Shown here piece after piece: positions 50,675 through 60,245 of a stretch of DNA of 64,000 bases. Both the position numbers and the translations under genes were made by a program. Origin of the DNA: Stackebrandtia albiflava (GTDB lineage: Bacteria > Actinomycetota > Actinomycetes > Mycobacteriales > Micromonosporaceae); NCBI RefSeq assembly GCF_007994225.1, contig NZ_VLLL01000001.1, forward strand, positions 27,730 through 91,729. Direction: 5' to 3'. Numbering within the stretch: the stretch's first letter is position 1; each line of letters starts with the position of its first letter. The notes beneath the pieces were generated by a model that was given only the letters and a program-made list of their open reading frames with translations, did no database searches and had not been told where the DNA came from.

Positions 50675-51244
50675 ATGGCCCTGGGATATGTCCGACCCGC
50701 GACCGCCGACGACGCCGAACGGATCGCGGCGATCCAGTTGACCACCTGGCGCACCGCCTACCGGGACATCGTCCCGGCCGACGTGCTCGCGGGGATGGAC
50801 GAGACGTGGCTCGCGGAACGGTGGCGTGCCGCCTGTGCCGAGCCGCCCTCACCCGCGCACCGGGTGTTCACCGCCGTGGAGCAGGCCGAGTCGGACCACC
50901 GGCGGATCCAGACGGTCGGTTTCATCGCGGTCGGCCCCGACGAGGACGCGGACGCCGAGGCGGTCCCGGGCGCCGGAATGGTGACCGAACTGCTGGTGGA
51001 GCCGAGGTTCGGCCGCCGCGGACACGGCAGCCGGTTGTTGTCGGCGGCGGTGGCGCACTGGCGGTCCCACGGGATCACGGTGGCGTACGCCTGGTCGTTC
51101 GCGCGCGACGCCGCCACGCTCGGCTTCTACAAGTCGGCGGGTTGGGACGCCGACGGGGCGCGCAGGACCTTGGAGATGGCCGACCGGCGGGTGCCGCAAC
51201 TGAGGTTGCACGCCGACGTCACGGGGGACGACGACACCGCCTGA
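50675..51244 (+). CDS. GNAT-family N-acetyltransferase
   Basis: A 189-residue single-domain GNAT enzyme: GYVRPATADDAERIAAIQ at the start, TTWRTAYRDIVPADVLAGMD, the core ELLVEPRFGRRGHGSRLLSA (acetyl-CoA site R/Q-x2-G-x-G/A), and FARDAATLGFYKSAGWDADG. Substrate unknown. TAAGCT ends 7 bases before the ATG, hinting at a leaderless message. The 290 bases upstream (50385-50674) hold no gene I can support, although this frame stays open through part of it. Confidence 0.85.
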   Translation: MALGYVRPATADDAERIAAIQLTTWRTAYRDIVPADVLAGMDETWLAERWRAACAEPPSPAHRVFTAVEQAESDHRRIQTVGFIAVGPDEDADAEAVPGAGMVTELLVEPRFGRRGHGSRLLSAAVAHWRSHGITVAYAWSFARDAATLGFYKSAGWDADGARRTLEMADRRVPQLRLHADVTGDDDTA

Positions 51245-51292
51245 CATCCGGCGATATGACCGATTGACCCGATTCACCGGTACGATCGCGGT

Positions 51293-52033
51293 GTGTCCGC
51301 TCCACAGTCAAGGGTCTCCCGGTACGTCCGTCTCGCGTTGTCGTGCGGGGTGTTGTTGTCGGTGCTCACCGGTTGCGTCAAGGTCGAGCTGGTCGCCACG
51401 GTGACGGCCGACGACACCGTGGAGGGTTCGTTGACGGCGGCGGTGAAACGCGAGGCGGTCGAGGTGATCGGCGCCGAACCGGCCGACGAGTTCGTCGCGG
51501 CGTTGACGGAGGACGTCCCGGGCACCTACGAGGAACGCGACTACGACGACGGCGAGTTCCTGGGCCGCACCGTCTACTACCGTGACGTCTCGCTGGGGCG
51601 GTTCAGCCGCAGCGACCCGGACGACACCGACTCGGCGACGCTCCGGATCAGCCACGACGGCGACAGGTACCGCCTCGACGGTGAGTGGCGACTACCCGAC
51701 CTGGACGGCACGGACTTCGTACCCACCATGGACGACTCGACGCTCGAAGGCGCCGAGTTCACCGTCTCGGTGACGTTCCCCGGCAAGGTGCTGGAACACA
51801 ACGGCAGTCTCTCCGGCCGGACGGTGACGTGGCGGCTGGAACCGGGTCGCACCAACGTGATGACGGCCGAGTCCGCTGAGGCCGCGCCGGTCGACGTCGC
51901 CCTGATCGTCCTACTGGCCGGCATCGGCGTGGTCCTGGTCGTGGCGGTGCTGCTGTACCTGCGGCTCCGCCGGTACAGCATCGGGAACCGGCCACGGCCC
52001 CGCCCGGGGCGGGTCACCGTGGCCGGACGTTGA
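51293..52033 (+). CDS. LppM-like lipoprotein
   Basis: A 246-residue exported protein with a lipobox LTGC; Cys28 is the likely lipidation site after a signal peptide (ALSCGVLLSVLTGC). A beta-rich domain (VKVELVATVTADDTVEGSLTAAV ... LRISHDGDRYRLDGEW ... VSVTFPGKVLEHNGSL) is followed by a C-terminal membrane helix (VDVALIVLLAGIGVVLVVAVLLYL) and a basic tail. This matches the mycobacterial LppM family, linked there to envelope and phagosome functions. TACGAT lies 6 bases before the GTG start, so it may be leaderless. Confidence 0.85.
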   Translation: MSAPQSRVSRYVRLALSCGVLLSVLTGCVKVELVATVTADDTVEGSLTAAVKREAVEVIGAEPADEFVAALTEDVPGTYEERDYDDGEFLGRTVYYRDVSLGRFSRSDPDDTDSATLRISHDGDRYRLDGEWRLPDLDGTDFVPTMDDSTLEGAEFTVSVTFPGKVLEHNGSLSGRTVTWRLEPGRTNVMTAESAEAAPVDVALIVLLAGIGVVLVVAVLLYLRLRRYSIGNRPRPRPGRVTVAGR

Positions 52034-52080
52034 GCCCTTCGGCACGGTCCGCCACCTCGACGGGGCGGCGTGCGGTGCGC

Positions 52081-53055
<975 letters not shown>

Positions 53056-54366
53056 TCAGGTGCCGGTGAAGTCGGTGTCCGCGAACGGACCCGAGACCGT
53101 CAGCACCCGCGGCCGGGTGAGGACCTCGGCGGCCAGGTCGGCCACCTGGTCCAGCGTGACGGAGTCGATCCGGCGCAGCACCTCGTCGACGGAGAGCTGG
53201 TCCCCGAACAACAGTTCACCACGACCCAGGCGGCTCATCCGCGACCCGGTGTCCTCCAGGCCCAGCACCAGTCCGCCCTTGATCATGCCCTTGCCACGGA
53301 CGAGTTCCTCGGCGTCCACACCGTCACGTGCGACCTCCGCCAGCACCTCGCGCGCCAGTTCCAGCACCCGGTGGGCGTTCTCGGGCGCGCAACCGGCGTA
53401 CACGCCGAACAGGCCGGTCTCGGCGAACTCCGCCGAGTAGGAGAACACCGAGTAGGCGAGTCCCGCCTCCTCGCGGATGCGCTGGAACAACCGGCTGGAC
53501 ATGCCGCCACCGAGGATCGCGCCCAACACCTCGAAGGCGAACCGCCGCTCGTCGCGGCGGGCGAGCCCGTGACATCCCAACACCAGGTGGGCCTGTTCGC
53601 TGTCGCGTCCGACGACGGTGACCGAGGAGCCGGACGGCGGGACGACGGCGTTCGAGTCGCGCAGCGCGGCGGGCACGCCGGCGGGGTCGGTCACCGACGA
53701 CGCGAAACCCTTGTCCACCATAGACACCGTTTCGGCGTGCGATACGTTGCCCGCGGCCACCACCACCATGTTCGAGGCGACGTACCGTTCCCGGTAGAAG
53801 CGGTGGATCTCGTCGCGTTCCAGCTCGGCGACGGTCTCCGGCGTGCCGGCGATGTCACGCGCCAGCGGGTGGGAACCGAACAGCGCCGCCGCGAACAGGT
53901 CGTGGATCTCGTCGCCCGGATCGTCGCGCTGCATCGCGATCTCCTCGAGGATCACGCCGCGTTCGGTCTCGACGTCCTCGGGCGACAACCGCGAATCGGT
54001 CAGCACGTCGGCGAGGACGTCCACCGCCAGGGGGACGTCCTCGTCCAGCACCCGCGCGAAGTAGCACGTGTACTCCTTGGCCGTGTAGGCGTTGGTCTCG
54101 CCGCCGACCGCCTCGATCTGCGCCGAGATGTCCATGGCGGACCGCCGCCCCGTACCCTTGAACAGCAGGTGTTCGAGGAAGTGCGAGGCACCCGACAGTT
54201 CGGGGGCCTCATCACGGGATCCGGTGCCCACCCATACCCCGACGGTCGCGCTTCGCATGGCGGGGATGGATTCGGTCACCACACGCAACCCGCCGGGAAG
54301 CACGGTGCGGGACACCGTGCCGCCCAGCGGGTCGGCTGTGAGAGTGCGAGTGTGTGCGCGCGTCAT
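53056..54366 (-). CDS. pepR: M16-family zinc protease PepR
   Basis: A 436-residue insulinase/mitochondrial processing peptidase-like protease. The inverted zinc motif HxxEH is H62-F-L-E65-H66, with the distal Glu in the VETERGVILEEIAMQRDDP segment. The C-terminal half carries the usual R/Y pair region (FQRIREEAGLAYSVFSY). No signal peptide, so cytoplasmic. It follows pnp by 11 bases, the order seen in mycobacteria (Rv2783c-Rv2782c). Substrates unknown. Confidence 0.93.
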   Translation of the reverse strand: MTRAHTRTLTADPLGGTVSRTVLPGGLRVVTESIPAMRSATVGVWVGTGSRDEAPELSGASHFLEHLLFKGTGRRSAMDISAQIEAVGGETNAYTAKEYTCYFARVLDEDVPLAVDVLADVLTDSRLSPEDVETERGVILEEIAMQRDDPGDEIHDLFAAALFGSHPLARDIAGTPETVAELERDEIHRFYRERYVASNMVVVAAGNVSHAETVSMVDKGFASSVTDPAGVPAALRDSNAVVPPSGSSVTVVGRDSEQAHLVLGCHGLARRDERRFAFEVLGAILGGGMSSRLFQRIREEAGLAYSVFSYSAEFAETGLFGVYAGCAPENAHRVLELAREVLAEVARDGVDAEELVRGKGMIKGGLVLGLEDTGSRMSRLGRGELLFGDQLSVDEVLRRIDSVTLDQVADLAAEVLTRPRVLTVSGPFADTDFTGT

Positions 54367-54377
54367 ACCTGCAAGTT

Positions 54378-56798
54378 CTACCGGTGCTGACGACGCTCCC
54401 GGCGACGGGGCCGCTTCTCGCCGTCTTCGCCCTGCTCGGACTCGCCGGCGGCGTCGGCCGACTCGGCGGCGGGGGCCGCCTGCGGCTTGTCGTCGTCCGA
54501 GCGGCCGCCACGGCCACGGCCGCCGCGATCCCGGTCACGGTCGCGGTCACGACGCGGTCCACGGTCGCCACCGGAGCTGCGCTTCGGCGGCTCCTGGCCC
54601 TCCGGGTAGACCTTGTCCAGGTAGATCTTGCCGCGCGCGTCGACGTCGGCGATCTCCACCTCGATCTTGTCTCCGACGTTGAGGAAGTCCTCGACCTTGT
54701 CGATGCGCTTGCCGTCACCGATCTTGGAGATGTGCAGCAGACCGTCACGGCCGGGGACCAGGGAGATGAACGCCCCGAAGGCGGCCGTCTTGACCACGGT
54801 GCCCAGGAACCGGTCGCCGACGTTGGGAAGCGTCGGGTTGGCGATGCCGTTGATCATCGCCACCGCGGCCTCGGCGGCCGGGCCGGTCGTCGCACCGATG
54901 TAGATGGTGCCGTCGTCCTCGATGGAGATGTCGGCGCCGGTCTCCTCGGTGATCGAGTTGATCGTCTGCCCCTTGGGGCCGATGACCATACCGATCTTGT
55001 CGACCGGGACCTTCACGGTGGTGACGCGCGGCGCGGTGTCGGCCATCTCCGCCGGTGCGGCGATCGCCTCGGTCATGACGTCGAGGATCGCGTGCCGCGC
55101 CTCGTTCGCCTGCCCGAGCGCGGCGGTCAGCACGTCGGAGGGCAGCCCGTCGAGCTTGGTGTCCAGCTGGAGACCGGTGACGAAGTCACGGGTGCCGGCG
55201 ACCTTGAAGTCCATGTCGCCGAAGGCGTCCTCGGCTCCCAGGATGTCGGTCAGCGTGGCGTACTCGGTCTTGCCGTCGACCTCCTCGGAGATCAGGCCCA
55301 TCGCGATGCCCGCGACCGGCGCCTTCAGCGGCACACCGGCCGCCATCAGGCTCATCGTCGAGGCGCACACCGAGCCCATGGACGTGGAACCGTTGGAGCC
55401 CAACGCCTCCGACACCTGCCGGATGGCGTACGGGAACTCCTCACGGCCCGGCAACACCGGGATCAGCGACCGCTCCGCGAGCGCGCCGTGGCCGATCTCG
55501 CGCCGCTTGGGCGATCCGACGCGACCGGTCTCACCGGTGGAGTACGGCGGGAAGTTGTAGTTGTGCATGTAGCGCTTCTTGGTGACCGGCGACAGCGTGT
55601 CGATCGCCTGCTCCATGCGCAGCATGTTCAGCGTGGTGACACCCAGGATCTGGGTCTCGCCGCGCTCGAACAGCGCCGAACCGTGCACGCGGGGCAGCAC
55701 GTTCACCTCGGCCGTCAACGGCCGGATGTCGCGCAGGCCACGGCCGTCGATGCGGACCTGCTCGCGCAGGACGCGCTGCCGCACCAGCTTCTTGGTGAGC
55801 GAGCGGACGACGGCGCCGATCTCGCCCTCGCGGCCCTCGAAGTCACCGGCGGTCTGCTCCAGGGCGGTGGCCTTGATGCGGTCCAGCTCGGCTTCGCGGG
55901 TCTGCTTGTCGGCGATGGTCAGGGCCTCGGCCAGATCCGCGGCCACGACCTTCTCCACGGCCGTGTAGGCGTCGTCGGCGTAGTCCGGGTAGAGCGGGAA
56001 CTCGACCGCGGGCTTGGCGGCGACGTCGGCGAGCGCCTGCTGTGCCCGGCACAGTTCCGCGATCACCGGCTTGGCGGCCTCCAGACCGGCGGCCACCACA
56101 TCCTCGTTGGGGGCGGTGCCGCCTGCGGCGATCAGGCCGACCGCGTTCTCGGTGGCCTCGGCCTCGACCATCATGATCGCGACGTCACCGTCGTCCAGGA
56201 GGCGACCGGTGACGACCATGTCGAAGGTCGACTTCTCGATCTGCTCCAGGGTGGGGAAGGCCACCCAGGTGCCGTCCAGGTTGACCAGCCGGGCCGAACC
56301 CAGCGGCCCGGAGAACGGCAGGCCGGACAGTTTCGTGGAGGCCGACGCGCCGTTCATGGCCACCACGTCGTACGGGTGGGCCTCGTCGAGCGCCAGCACC
56401 GTCTCGATGACCTGGACCTCGTTGCGCAGCCCCTTGACGAAGCTGGGACGCAGGCCGCGGTCGATGAGGCGGCAGGTCAGGATGGCGTCCTCGCTGGGAC
56501 GTCCCTCACGGCGGAAGAACGAGCCGGGGATGCGCCCGGCCGCGTACATGCGCTCCTCCACGTCCACCGTGAGCGGGAAGAAGTCGAAGTGTTCCTTCGG
56601 GTTACGGCCGGCGGCCGTGGTGGAGAGCACCACGGTGTTCTCCAGTTGGACCACGACGCTGCCGGCGGCCTGGCGGGCGAGCCGGCCGGTCGAGAAGGTG
56701 ATCTCCCGGCGGCCGTGCTCACCGTTGTCGATCACCGCCGTCGCGGAGTGGTCCCCCAACGCCGCCACTTCGGGGGCGGTCTTCGTCTCTGCGGACAT
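54378..56798 (-). CDS. pnp: Polyribonucleotide nucleotidyltransferase (PNPase)
   Basis: An 806-residue 3'-5' phosphorolytic exoribonuclease. Two RNase PH domains are present (first with [21 protein letters not shown]; second, active, with [17 protein letters not shown] and [19 protein letters not shown]), joined by a helical domain. A KH domain ([15 protein letters not shown]) and an S1 domain ([22 protein letters not shown]) follow. The C-terminus is an actinobacterial tail rich in Arg, Asp and Gly. In Streptomyces the enzyme was first described as a guanosine pentaphosphate synthetase. ATG at 56798. Preceded by hairpins separating it from rpsO. Confidence 0.96.
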   Translation of the reverse strand: MSAETKTAPEVAALGDHSATAVIDNGEHGRREITFSTGRLARQAAGSVVVQLENTVVLSTTAAGRNPKEHFDFFPLTVDVEERMYAAGRIPGSFFRREGRPSEDAILTCRLIDRGLRPSFVKGLRNEVQVIETVLALDEAHPYDVVAMNGASASTKLSGLPFSGPLGSARLVNLDGTWVAFPTLEQIEKSTFDMVVTGRLLDDGDVAIMMVEAEATENAVGLIAAGGTAPNEDVVAAGLEAAKPVIAELCRAQQALADVAAKPAVEFPLYPDYADDAYTAVEKVVAADLAEALTIADKQTREAELDRIKATALEQTAGDFEGREGEIGAVVRSLTKKLVRQRVLREQVRIDGRGLRDIRPLTAEVNVLPRVHGSALFERGETQILGVTTLNMLRMEQAIDTLSPVTKKRYMHNYNFPPYSTGETGRVGSPKRREIGHGALAERSLIPVLPGREEFPYAIRQVSEALGSNGSTSMGSVCASTMSLMAAGVPLKAPVAGIAMGLISEEVDGKTEYATLTDILGAEDAFGDMDFKVAGTRDFVTGLQLDTKLDGLPSDVLTAALGQANEARHAILDVMTEAIAAPAEMADTAPRVTTVKVPVDKIGMVIGPKGQTINSITEETGADISIEDDGTIYIGATTGPAAEAAVAMINGIANPTLPNVGDRFLGTVVKTAAFGAFISLVPGRDGLLHISKIGDGKRIDKVEDFLNVGDKIEVEIADVDARGKIYLDKVYPEGQEPPKRSSGGDRGPRRDRDRDRDRGGRGRGGRSDDDKPQAAPAAESADAAGESEQGEDGEKRPRRRERRQHR

Positions 56799-56961
56799 GT
56801 TCGTCTCACAGCTCCTTCGTGTCAGGGCACGTCGTTCGTCTTGGAGCTGTCCCACGGCCGGTCTTCGATCGAAACGCACGGGCTGTTCGAGCCCGGGCGC
56901 CACTACCGAGGACCGGAACGACGGGACGGCTGGACGTGCCACTTCTGTTACTTGCAAGGTA

Positions 56962-56979
56962 CCCGGCCGGGCGGCCGGG
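56962..56979 (-). promoter_or_regulatory. Second hairpin in the rpsO-pnp interval
   Basis: A perfect 7-bp stem (CCCGGCC and complement) with a 4-base loop, 11 bases beyond the larger hairpin in the direction of pnp. It could be part of an RNase III-type processing site as in other rpsO-pnp operons. Confidence 0.4.
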
Positions 56980-56990
56980 GGTCCCTATGA

Positions 56991-57023
56991 TTCGAGGGAG
57001 TGACCAGGTGTCACTCCCTCGAA
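56991..57023 (-). terminator. 14-bp hairpin after rpsO
   Basis: Perfect 14-bp arms (56991-57004 and 57010-57023) with a 5-base loop, 8 bases after the rpsO stop. No U-tract follows, so it may attenuate or stabilise the rpsO message rather than end transcription completely. Confidence 0.7.
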
Positions 57024-57031
57024 GGCTCGGT

Positions 57032-57301
57032 CTATCGCCGGATGCCCAGTCGCTTGATGATCGCGCGGTACCGGTTGATGTCCTCGTTCTGGAGGTACTT
57101 CAGCAGCCGACGACGACGGCCGACCAGCAGCATCAGGCCGCGGCGGCTGTGGTGGTCGTGCTTGTGGGTCTTGAAGTGCTCGGTGAGGTCGCTGATGCGC
57201 CGCGTCAGTACCGCGATCTGCACCTCTGCCGAGCCGGTGTCACCCTCGGAGGTCGCGTATTCCTTGATGATCTCCGCTTTGGTGGCATTGTCGAGCGCCA
57301 T
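57032..57301 (-). CDS. rpsO: 30S ribosomal protein S15
   Basis: An 89-residue ribosomal protein that binds 16S rRNA early in 30S assembly. The full S15 pattern is present: [61 protein letters not shown] and [18 protein letters not shown] at 57301 with AGGGAG upstream. Followed by pnp after two hairpins, as in most bacteria. Confidence 0.98.
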   Translation of the reverse strand: MALDNATKAEIIKEYATSEGDTGSAEVQIAVLTRRISDLTEHFKTHKHDHHSRRGLMLLVGRRRRLLKYLQNEDINRYRAIIKRLGIRR

Positions 57302-57423
57302 GATCTCCCTTTGATGTCGAGATTCGAGAATCGTGTGCCCACGGCGTCGGGCAGGCACACGTGACCGCATGTGGCGGTGAACCACTCCACGTTAACAGGT
57401 GGTACCCGGTCGGTTCGCGGCGG

Positions 57424-58356
57424 TCACGCCTCCAGCAGGCGGCGGGTCTCCACCACATCCGCCTCCATCTGCGCGATGAGCGGCGGAAGTGAGTCGTAGG
57501 TGCGCTGCTCCCGGAGCCTCGCCACGAAGTCGATTCCGGCCTCCTCACCGTACAGGTCGCCGGAGAAGTCGAGGATGTGCGCCTCCACCGTGCGGTCGGT
57601 GCCGGCGAACGTCGGGTTCGTGCCGACACTGATCGCCGCGGGCAGCACCGTACCGTCCGCCCGCGCGAACCGGCCCGCGTAGACGCCGTCGGCGGGCACC
57701 GCCGCGTGCGGGTCGTGCCGCAGGTTCGCCGTCGGGAAGCCGAGCTGGCTGCCACCCCGGTCGGCGCCTCTGACCACCACACCGCGCACCCGGTGGGGGC
57801 GGCCCAGCGCCTCGGCGGCGGCCGCCACGTCACCGGCGTCCACACAGGAACGTATGAAGGTGGAGCTGTACACCGTGGCCCCGGTGCCCGCCAACGCGAC
57901 CGCGTCGGCGGCGAAGCCGAAGGCGTGCCCCAGTTTCTCCAGAAGCGACACGTCACCGGCGGCCTTGTGACCGAACCGGAAGTTCTCCCCCACGACCACG
58001 GCGGCGGCGTGCAGGTCGCCCACCAGCATGTCGTGGACGAAGGACTCCGCCGACAGCCGGGAGAACTCGGGGGTGAACGGCTGGACACAGAAGCCGTCCA
58101 CACCGAGTGCCGCGACCAGTTCCGCGCGCCGATCGAGGTCGGTGAGCGTCAGAGGGTGCGCCCCGGGGCGCACCACTTCGGACGGATGCGGGTCGAAGGT
58201 GACCACCACACTGGGCAGCCCCATGGTCCGGGCCGTCTCCACGGCCCGGCCGATGATCTGCTGATGTCCTCGGTGCACACCGTCGAACACTCCGATGGTG
58301 ATGACCGACCGGCCCCAACCGGGCGGCGTCGCCGAGCTTCCGCGCCAACGTTGCAT
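57424..58356 (-). CDS. ribF: Bifunctional riboflavin kinase / FAD synthetase
   Basis: A 310-residue enzyme making FMN and FAD. The N-terminal nucleotidyltransferase domain has IGVFDGVHRGHQQII, VVVTFDPHP and VGENFRFGHKAAGD. The C-terminal kinase domain has GGSQLGFPTANL, AAISVGTNPTFAG and HILDFSGDLYGEEAGIDFV. The ATG at 58356 has AAGGA eight bases upstream (an ATG at 58365 is also in frame). It is 15 bases downstream of truB. Supplies FAD to ThyX and the flavoprotein reductase among others. Confidence 0.95.
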   Translation of the reverse strand: MQRWRGSSATPPGWGRSVITIGVFDGVHRGHQQIIGRAVETARTMGLPSVVVTFDPHPSEVVRPGAHPLTLTDLDRRAELVAALGVDGFCVQPFTPEFSRLSAESFVHDMLVGDLHAAAVVVGENFRFGHKAAGDVSLLEKLGHAFGFAADAVALAGTGATVYSSTFIRSCVDAGDVAAAAEALGRPHRVRGVVVRGADRGGSQLGFPTANLRHDPHAAVPADGVYAGRFARADGTVLPAAISVGTNPTFAGTDRTVEAHILDFSGDLYGEEAGIDFVARLREQRTYDSLPPLIAQMEADVVETRRLLEA

Positions 58357-58371
58357 GATCACCATCCTTAC

Positions 58372-59253
58372 TCACGCCGGAGCCAGGACCACCTCCGGGC
58401 GCGCCGACGCGCCCCGCTCCGACATCACCGCCAGGACCGTCTCGTCCGGCCCCACCACCGCGTAACGTTCCGCCAGGCCCGAGGCGGGCAACCGGCCGCC
58501 GTGCCCGACGAGCACCGCCTCCTCCGCCGTCACACGCCGGATCGGCATGAGCCTGCTCACCGTCTCGTGCACGGTGTGGGTCACCGGGACGTCCCGTTCG
58601 GCCAGTTCCTCCAGCGTGGCGGCCTCGTCGATGCCGAAACCGCCCACCCGGGTCCGGCGCAGCGAGGTGAGGTGCCCACCCACACCGAGCAGGTCGCCCA
58701 GATCACGTGCGATCGCGCGCACATAGGTGCCGGACGAGCAGTCGAGCCGGACGTCCACCTCCAGACCCGCATCCCGGCGGACGGCGGTCACGTCGAGGCG
58801 GGAGACCGTCACGCGCCGCGCGGGCAGTTCCACCTGTTCACCCTCCCGCACCCGCTTGTACGCCCGCTTCCCGTCGATCTTGACGGCGCTGACGGCGCTC
58901 GGCACCTGGGAGATCTCGCCGCGCATGGTCGCCAGACCCGCGTGCACCGCCTCGTCGGTGACACCGGACACGTCGGCGGTGGCGGTCACGTCCCCCTCGG
59001 CGTCGTCGGTGACGGTGGCCTCGCCCAGGCGGATCGTCGCCTCATAGGACTTGTCGCATCCGGTCACATAGGTCAGCAGGCGGGTGATGCGACCCACCGC
59101 CACCACGAGGACGCCGGTCGCCATCGGGTCGAGGGTGCCGCCGTGCCCCACCTTCCGGGTGCCCGCCAACCGGCGCATCCGGGCCACCACGTCGTGCGAG
59201 GTCATTCCACCGGGCTTGTCGACGACGGCGAAGCCGGTCACGGTCTCGGTCAT
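58372..59253 (-). CDS. truB: tRNA pseudouridine-55 synthase
   Basis: A 293-residue enzyme that makes pseudouridine 55 in the tRNA T loop. FAVVDKPGGMTSHDVV, the catalytic D42 in GHGGTLDPMATGVL, CDKSYEATIRLGEATVTDDAEGD, and CSSGTYVRAIARDLG mark the family. A small C-terminal domain (LPASGLAERYAVVGPDETVLAV) resembles the actinobacterial extension. The ATG overlaps the stop of the MazG-like gene (ATGA). rbfA and infB, the usual upstream genes, are not here. Confidence 0.96.
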   Translation of the reverse strand: MTETVTGFAVVDKPGGMTSHDVVARMRRLAGTRKVGHGGTLDPMATGVLVVAVGRITRLLTYVTGCDKSYEATIRLGEATVTDDAEGDVTATADVSGVTDEAVHAGLATMRGEISQVPSAVSAVKIDGKRAYKRVREGEQVELPARRVTVSRLDVTAVRRDAGLEVDVRLDCSSGTYVRAIARDLGDLLGVGGHLTSLRRTRVGGFGIDEAATLEELAERDVPVTHTVHETVSRLMPIRRVTAEEAVLVGHGGRLPASGLAERYAVVGPDETVLAVMSERGASARPEVVLAPA

Positions 59254-59585
59254 GCGGACGACTCCCGACTCGGCTGCGAACGGCCGGAGATCTTGGCGGC
59301 GCACTCGGCCATGGCGGCGCGTGGATCGTGGCCGAGGCTGCTGATGGCCACCAACGCGGTCACGGCGACGTCGGCCAACTCGGCGACGACGTCGGCACGG
59401 GTGTGCGTCACACCCTTGCGCGGGTTCTGTCCCAAGGCGCCGATCCAGGCGACGGCGACCTCGCCGGCCTCCTCGGTGAGTTTGAGAATGCGGCAGGTCA
59501 GCTCGTGGTCGGTGCGGCCGTTCGCGGCGTCGAGCCAGCCGGTCGCGGTGTCCACCGCCTCCCACATCGGGTCGGTGTCGGTCAC
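59250..59585 (-). CDS. MazG-like nucleotide pyrophosphohydrolase
   Basis: A 111-residue all-helical protein with the MazG/dUTPase-2 metal motif: KLTEEAGEVAVAWIGALG (EExxE) followed by VVAELADVAVTALVAI (ExxD). Such enzymes hydrolyse non-canonical or excess NTPs to NMP and pyrophosphate. The GTG at 59585 gives MTDTDPMWEAVDTATGWLD; an ATG six codons later is also possible. First gene before truB with a 4-base overlap. Confidence 0.87.
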   Translation of the reverse strand: MTDTDPMWEAVDTATGWLDAANGRTDHELTCRILKLTEEAGEVAVAWIGALGQNPRKGVTHTRADVVAELADVAVTALVAISSLGHDPRAAMAECAAKISGRSQPSRESSA

Positions 59586-59735
59586 CCGCTGATGGTATTG
59601 ACGGTCGCGCACCGGCGTGCGGCCGCCCGGCCCGGTGACGGAACGCCGCCACGGGACGTCACCGCATGGACATGTCGCGATATGACGTGCGTCCCGCCGA
59701 GACGGCGATGACACGGCCGTGGGGCCGGTGGCGGC

Positions 59736-59741
59736 TAAGGT
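59736..59741 (+). promoter_or_regulatory. Candidate -10 for the leaderless zinc-ribbon gene
   Basis: TAAGGT ends 6 bases before the GTG at 59748. This spacing matches leaderless promoters elsewhere in the window. Confidence 0.45.
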
Positions 59742-59747
59742 GAGCCG

Positions 59748-59957
59748 GTGGCCGAACGTGTACCTGGCGAGTTGCGAACCCTGTGCCTGACCTGCGGTGG
59801 CAGCGGCGAGGTGTCGATTCCGCGCGCCCGGATCGACCAACCCGGACGGATCACGGGTGACATGGAGGGACGGGAGTGCTGGTCCTGCGACGGTGACGGC
59901 TGGATCCGGCAGGCCCGGCGCGACGGCACGGACGGTACCGCCCCCGGCGAGCCGTGA
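59748..59957 (+). CDS. Small DnaJ-type zinc-ribbon protein
   Basis: A 69-residue protein with two CxxCxGxG-like motifs (CLTCGGSGEV at ~13-22 and CWSCDGDGW at ~44-52), the arrangement of a single DnaJ cysteine-rich zinc site. A Pro/Arg linker joins them and the tail is charged. No J domain is present. It may act as a small zinc chaperone or be a subunit partner; nothing more can be said. It appears leaderless. Located 288 bases from the Hsp70-like gene end, on the other strand. Confidence 0.78.
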   Translation: MAERVPGELRTLCLTCGGSGEVSIPRARIDQPGRITGDMEGRECWSCDGDGWIRQARRDGTDGTAPGEP

Positions 59958-59993
59958 CGCGATACCGGGATGCCCGCCCCCGAGACGCCGTGC

Positions 59994-60078
59994 TAATCTT
60001 CTCATCGCATCCGCACCGGGGTTCGACCCGGCGGGATGATCGGGGGTTCGACTCCCACAACCAGTGAACCCACCGGTT
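59994..60078 (+). other. tRNA-like fragments upstream of tRNA-Lys
   Basis: TAATCT (59994-59999) is a good -10. Downstream are two T-arm-like segments, each with GTTCGA (around 60021 and 60046); the second is followed by CCCACAACCA, like a tRNA 3' end. A matching 5' acceptor strand is not found. A small hairpin TGAACC-cacc-GGTTCA follows. This may be a degraded tRNA or the 5' leader of the tRNA-Lys transcript. Confidence 0.35.
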
Positions 60079-60088
60079 CACCACATAC

Positions 60089-60161
60089 GCGCCGTTAGCT
60101 CAATTGGCAGAGCAGCTGGCTCTTAACCAGCGGGTTCGGGGTTCGAGTCCCTGACGGCGCA
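60089..60161 (+). tRNA. tRNA-Lys (anticodon CTT)
   Basis: A 73-base cloverleaf. Acceptor arms GCGCCGT and ACGGCGC pair over all 7 positions. D arm GCTC...GAGC, anticodon stem GCTGG/CCAGC with loop CTCTTAA (anticodon CTT), and T arm with GGTTCGA are present. The sequence continues ACC, so the terminal CCA is not fully encoded. A strong terminator follows. Confidence 0.95.
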
Positions 60162-60178
60162 CCGACACGATCGACGAG

Positions 60179-60207
60179 ACTCCGGCCAGTGGAACGACGG
60201 CCGGAGT
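60179..60207 (+). terminator. Terminator after tRNA-Lys
   Basis: A perfect 9-bp stem (ACTCCGGCC and complement) with an 11-base loop, followed by the T-rich TTCTTCGTCTC, 17 bases after the tRNA. It can also act on the convergent Hsp70-like gene. Confidence 0.75.
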
Positions 60208-60245
60208 TCTTCGTCTCTCCGGACCCTCATGGCCTCTACTGTGGG

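Noticed and set aside
54354-56990. 878-codon open frame on the plus strand
   Set aside because: Antisense of pnp, with the low-complexity composition of a shadow frame; PNPase on the minus strand has every expected domain.
60089-60161. Integration site (att) at tRNA-Lys
   Set aside because: No integrase, no repeated tRNA 3' end downstream and no element boundary in the window.
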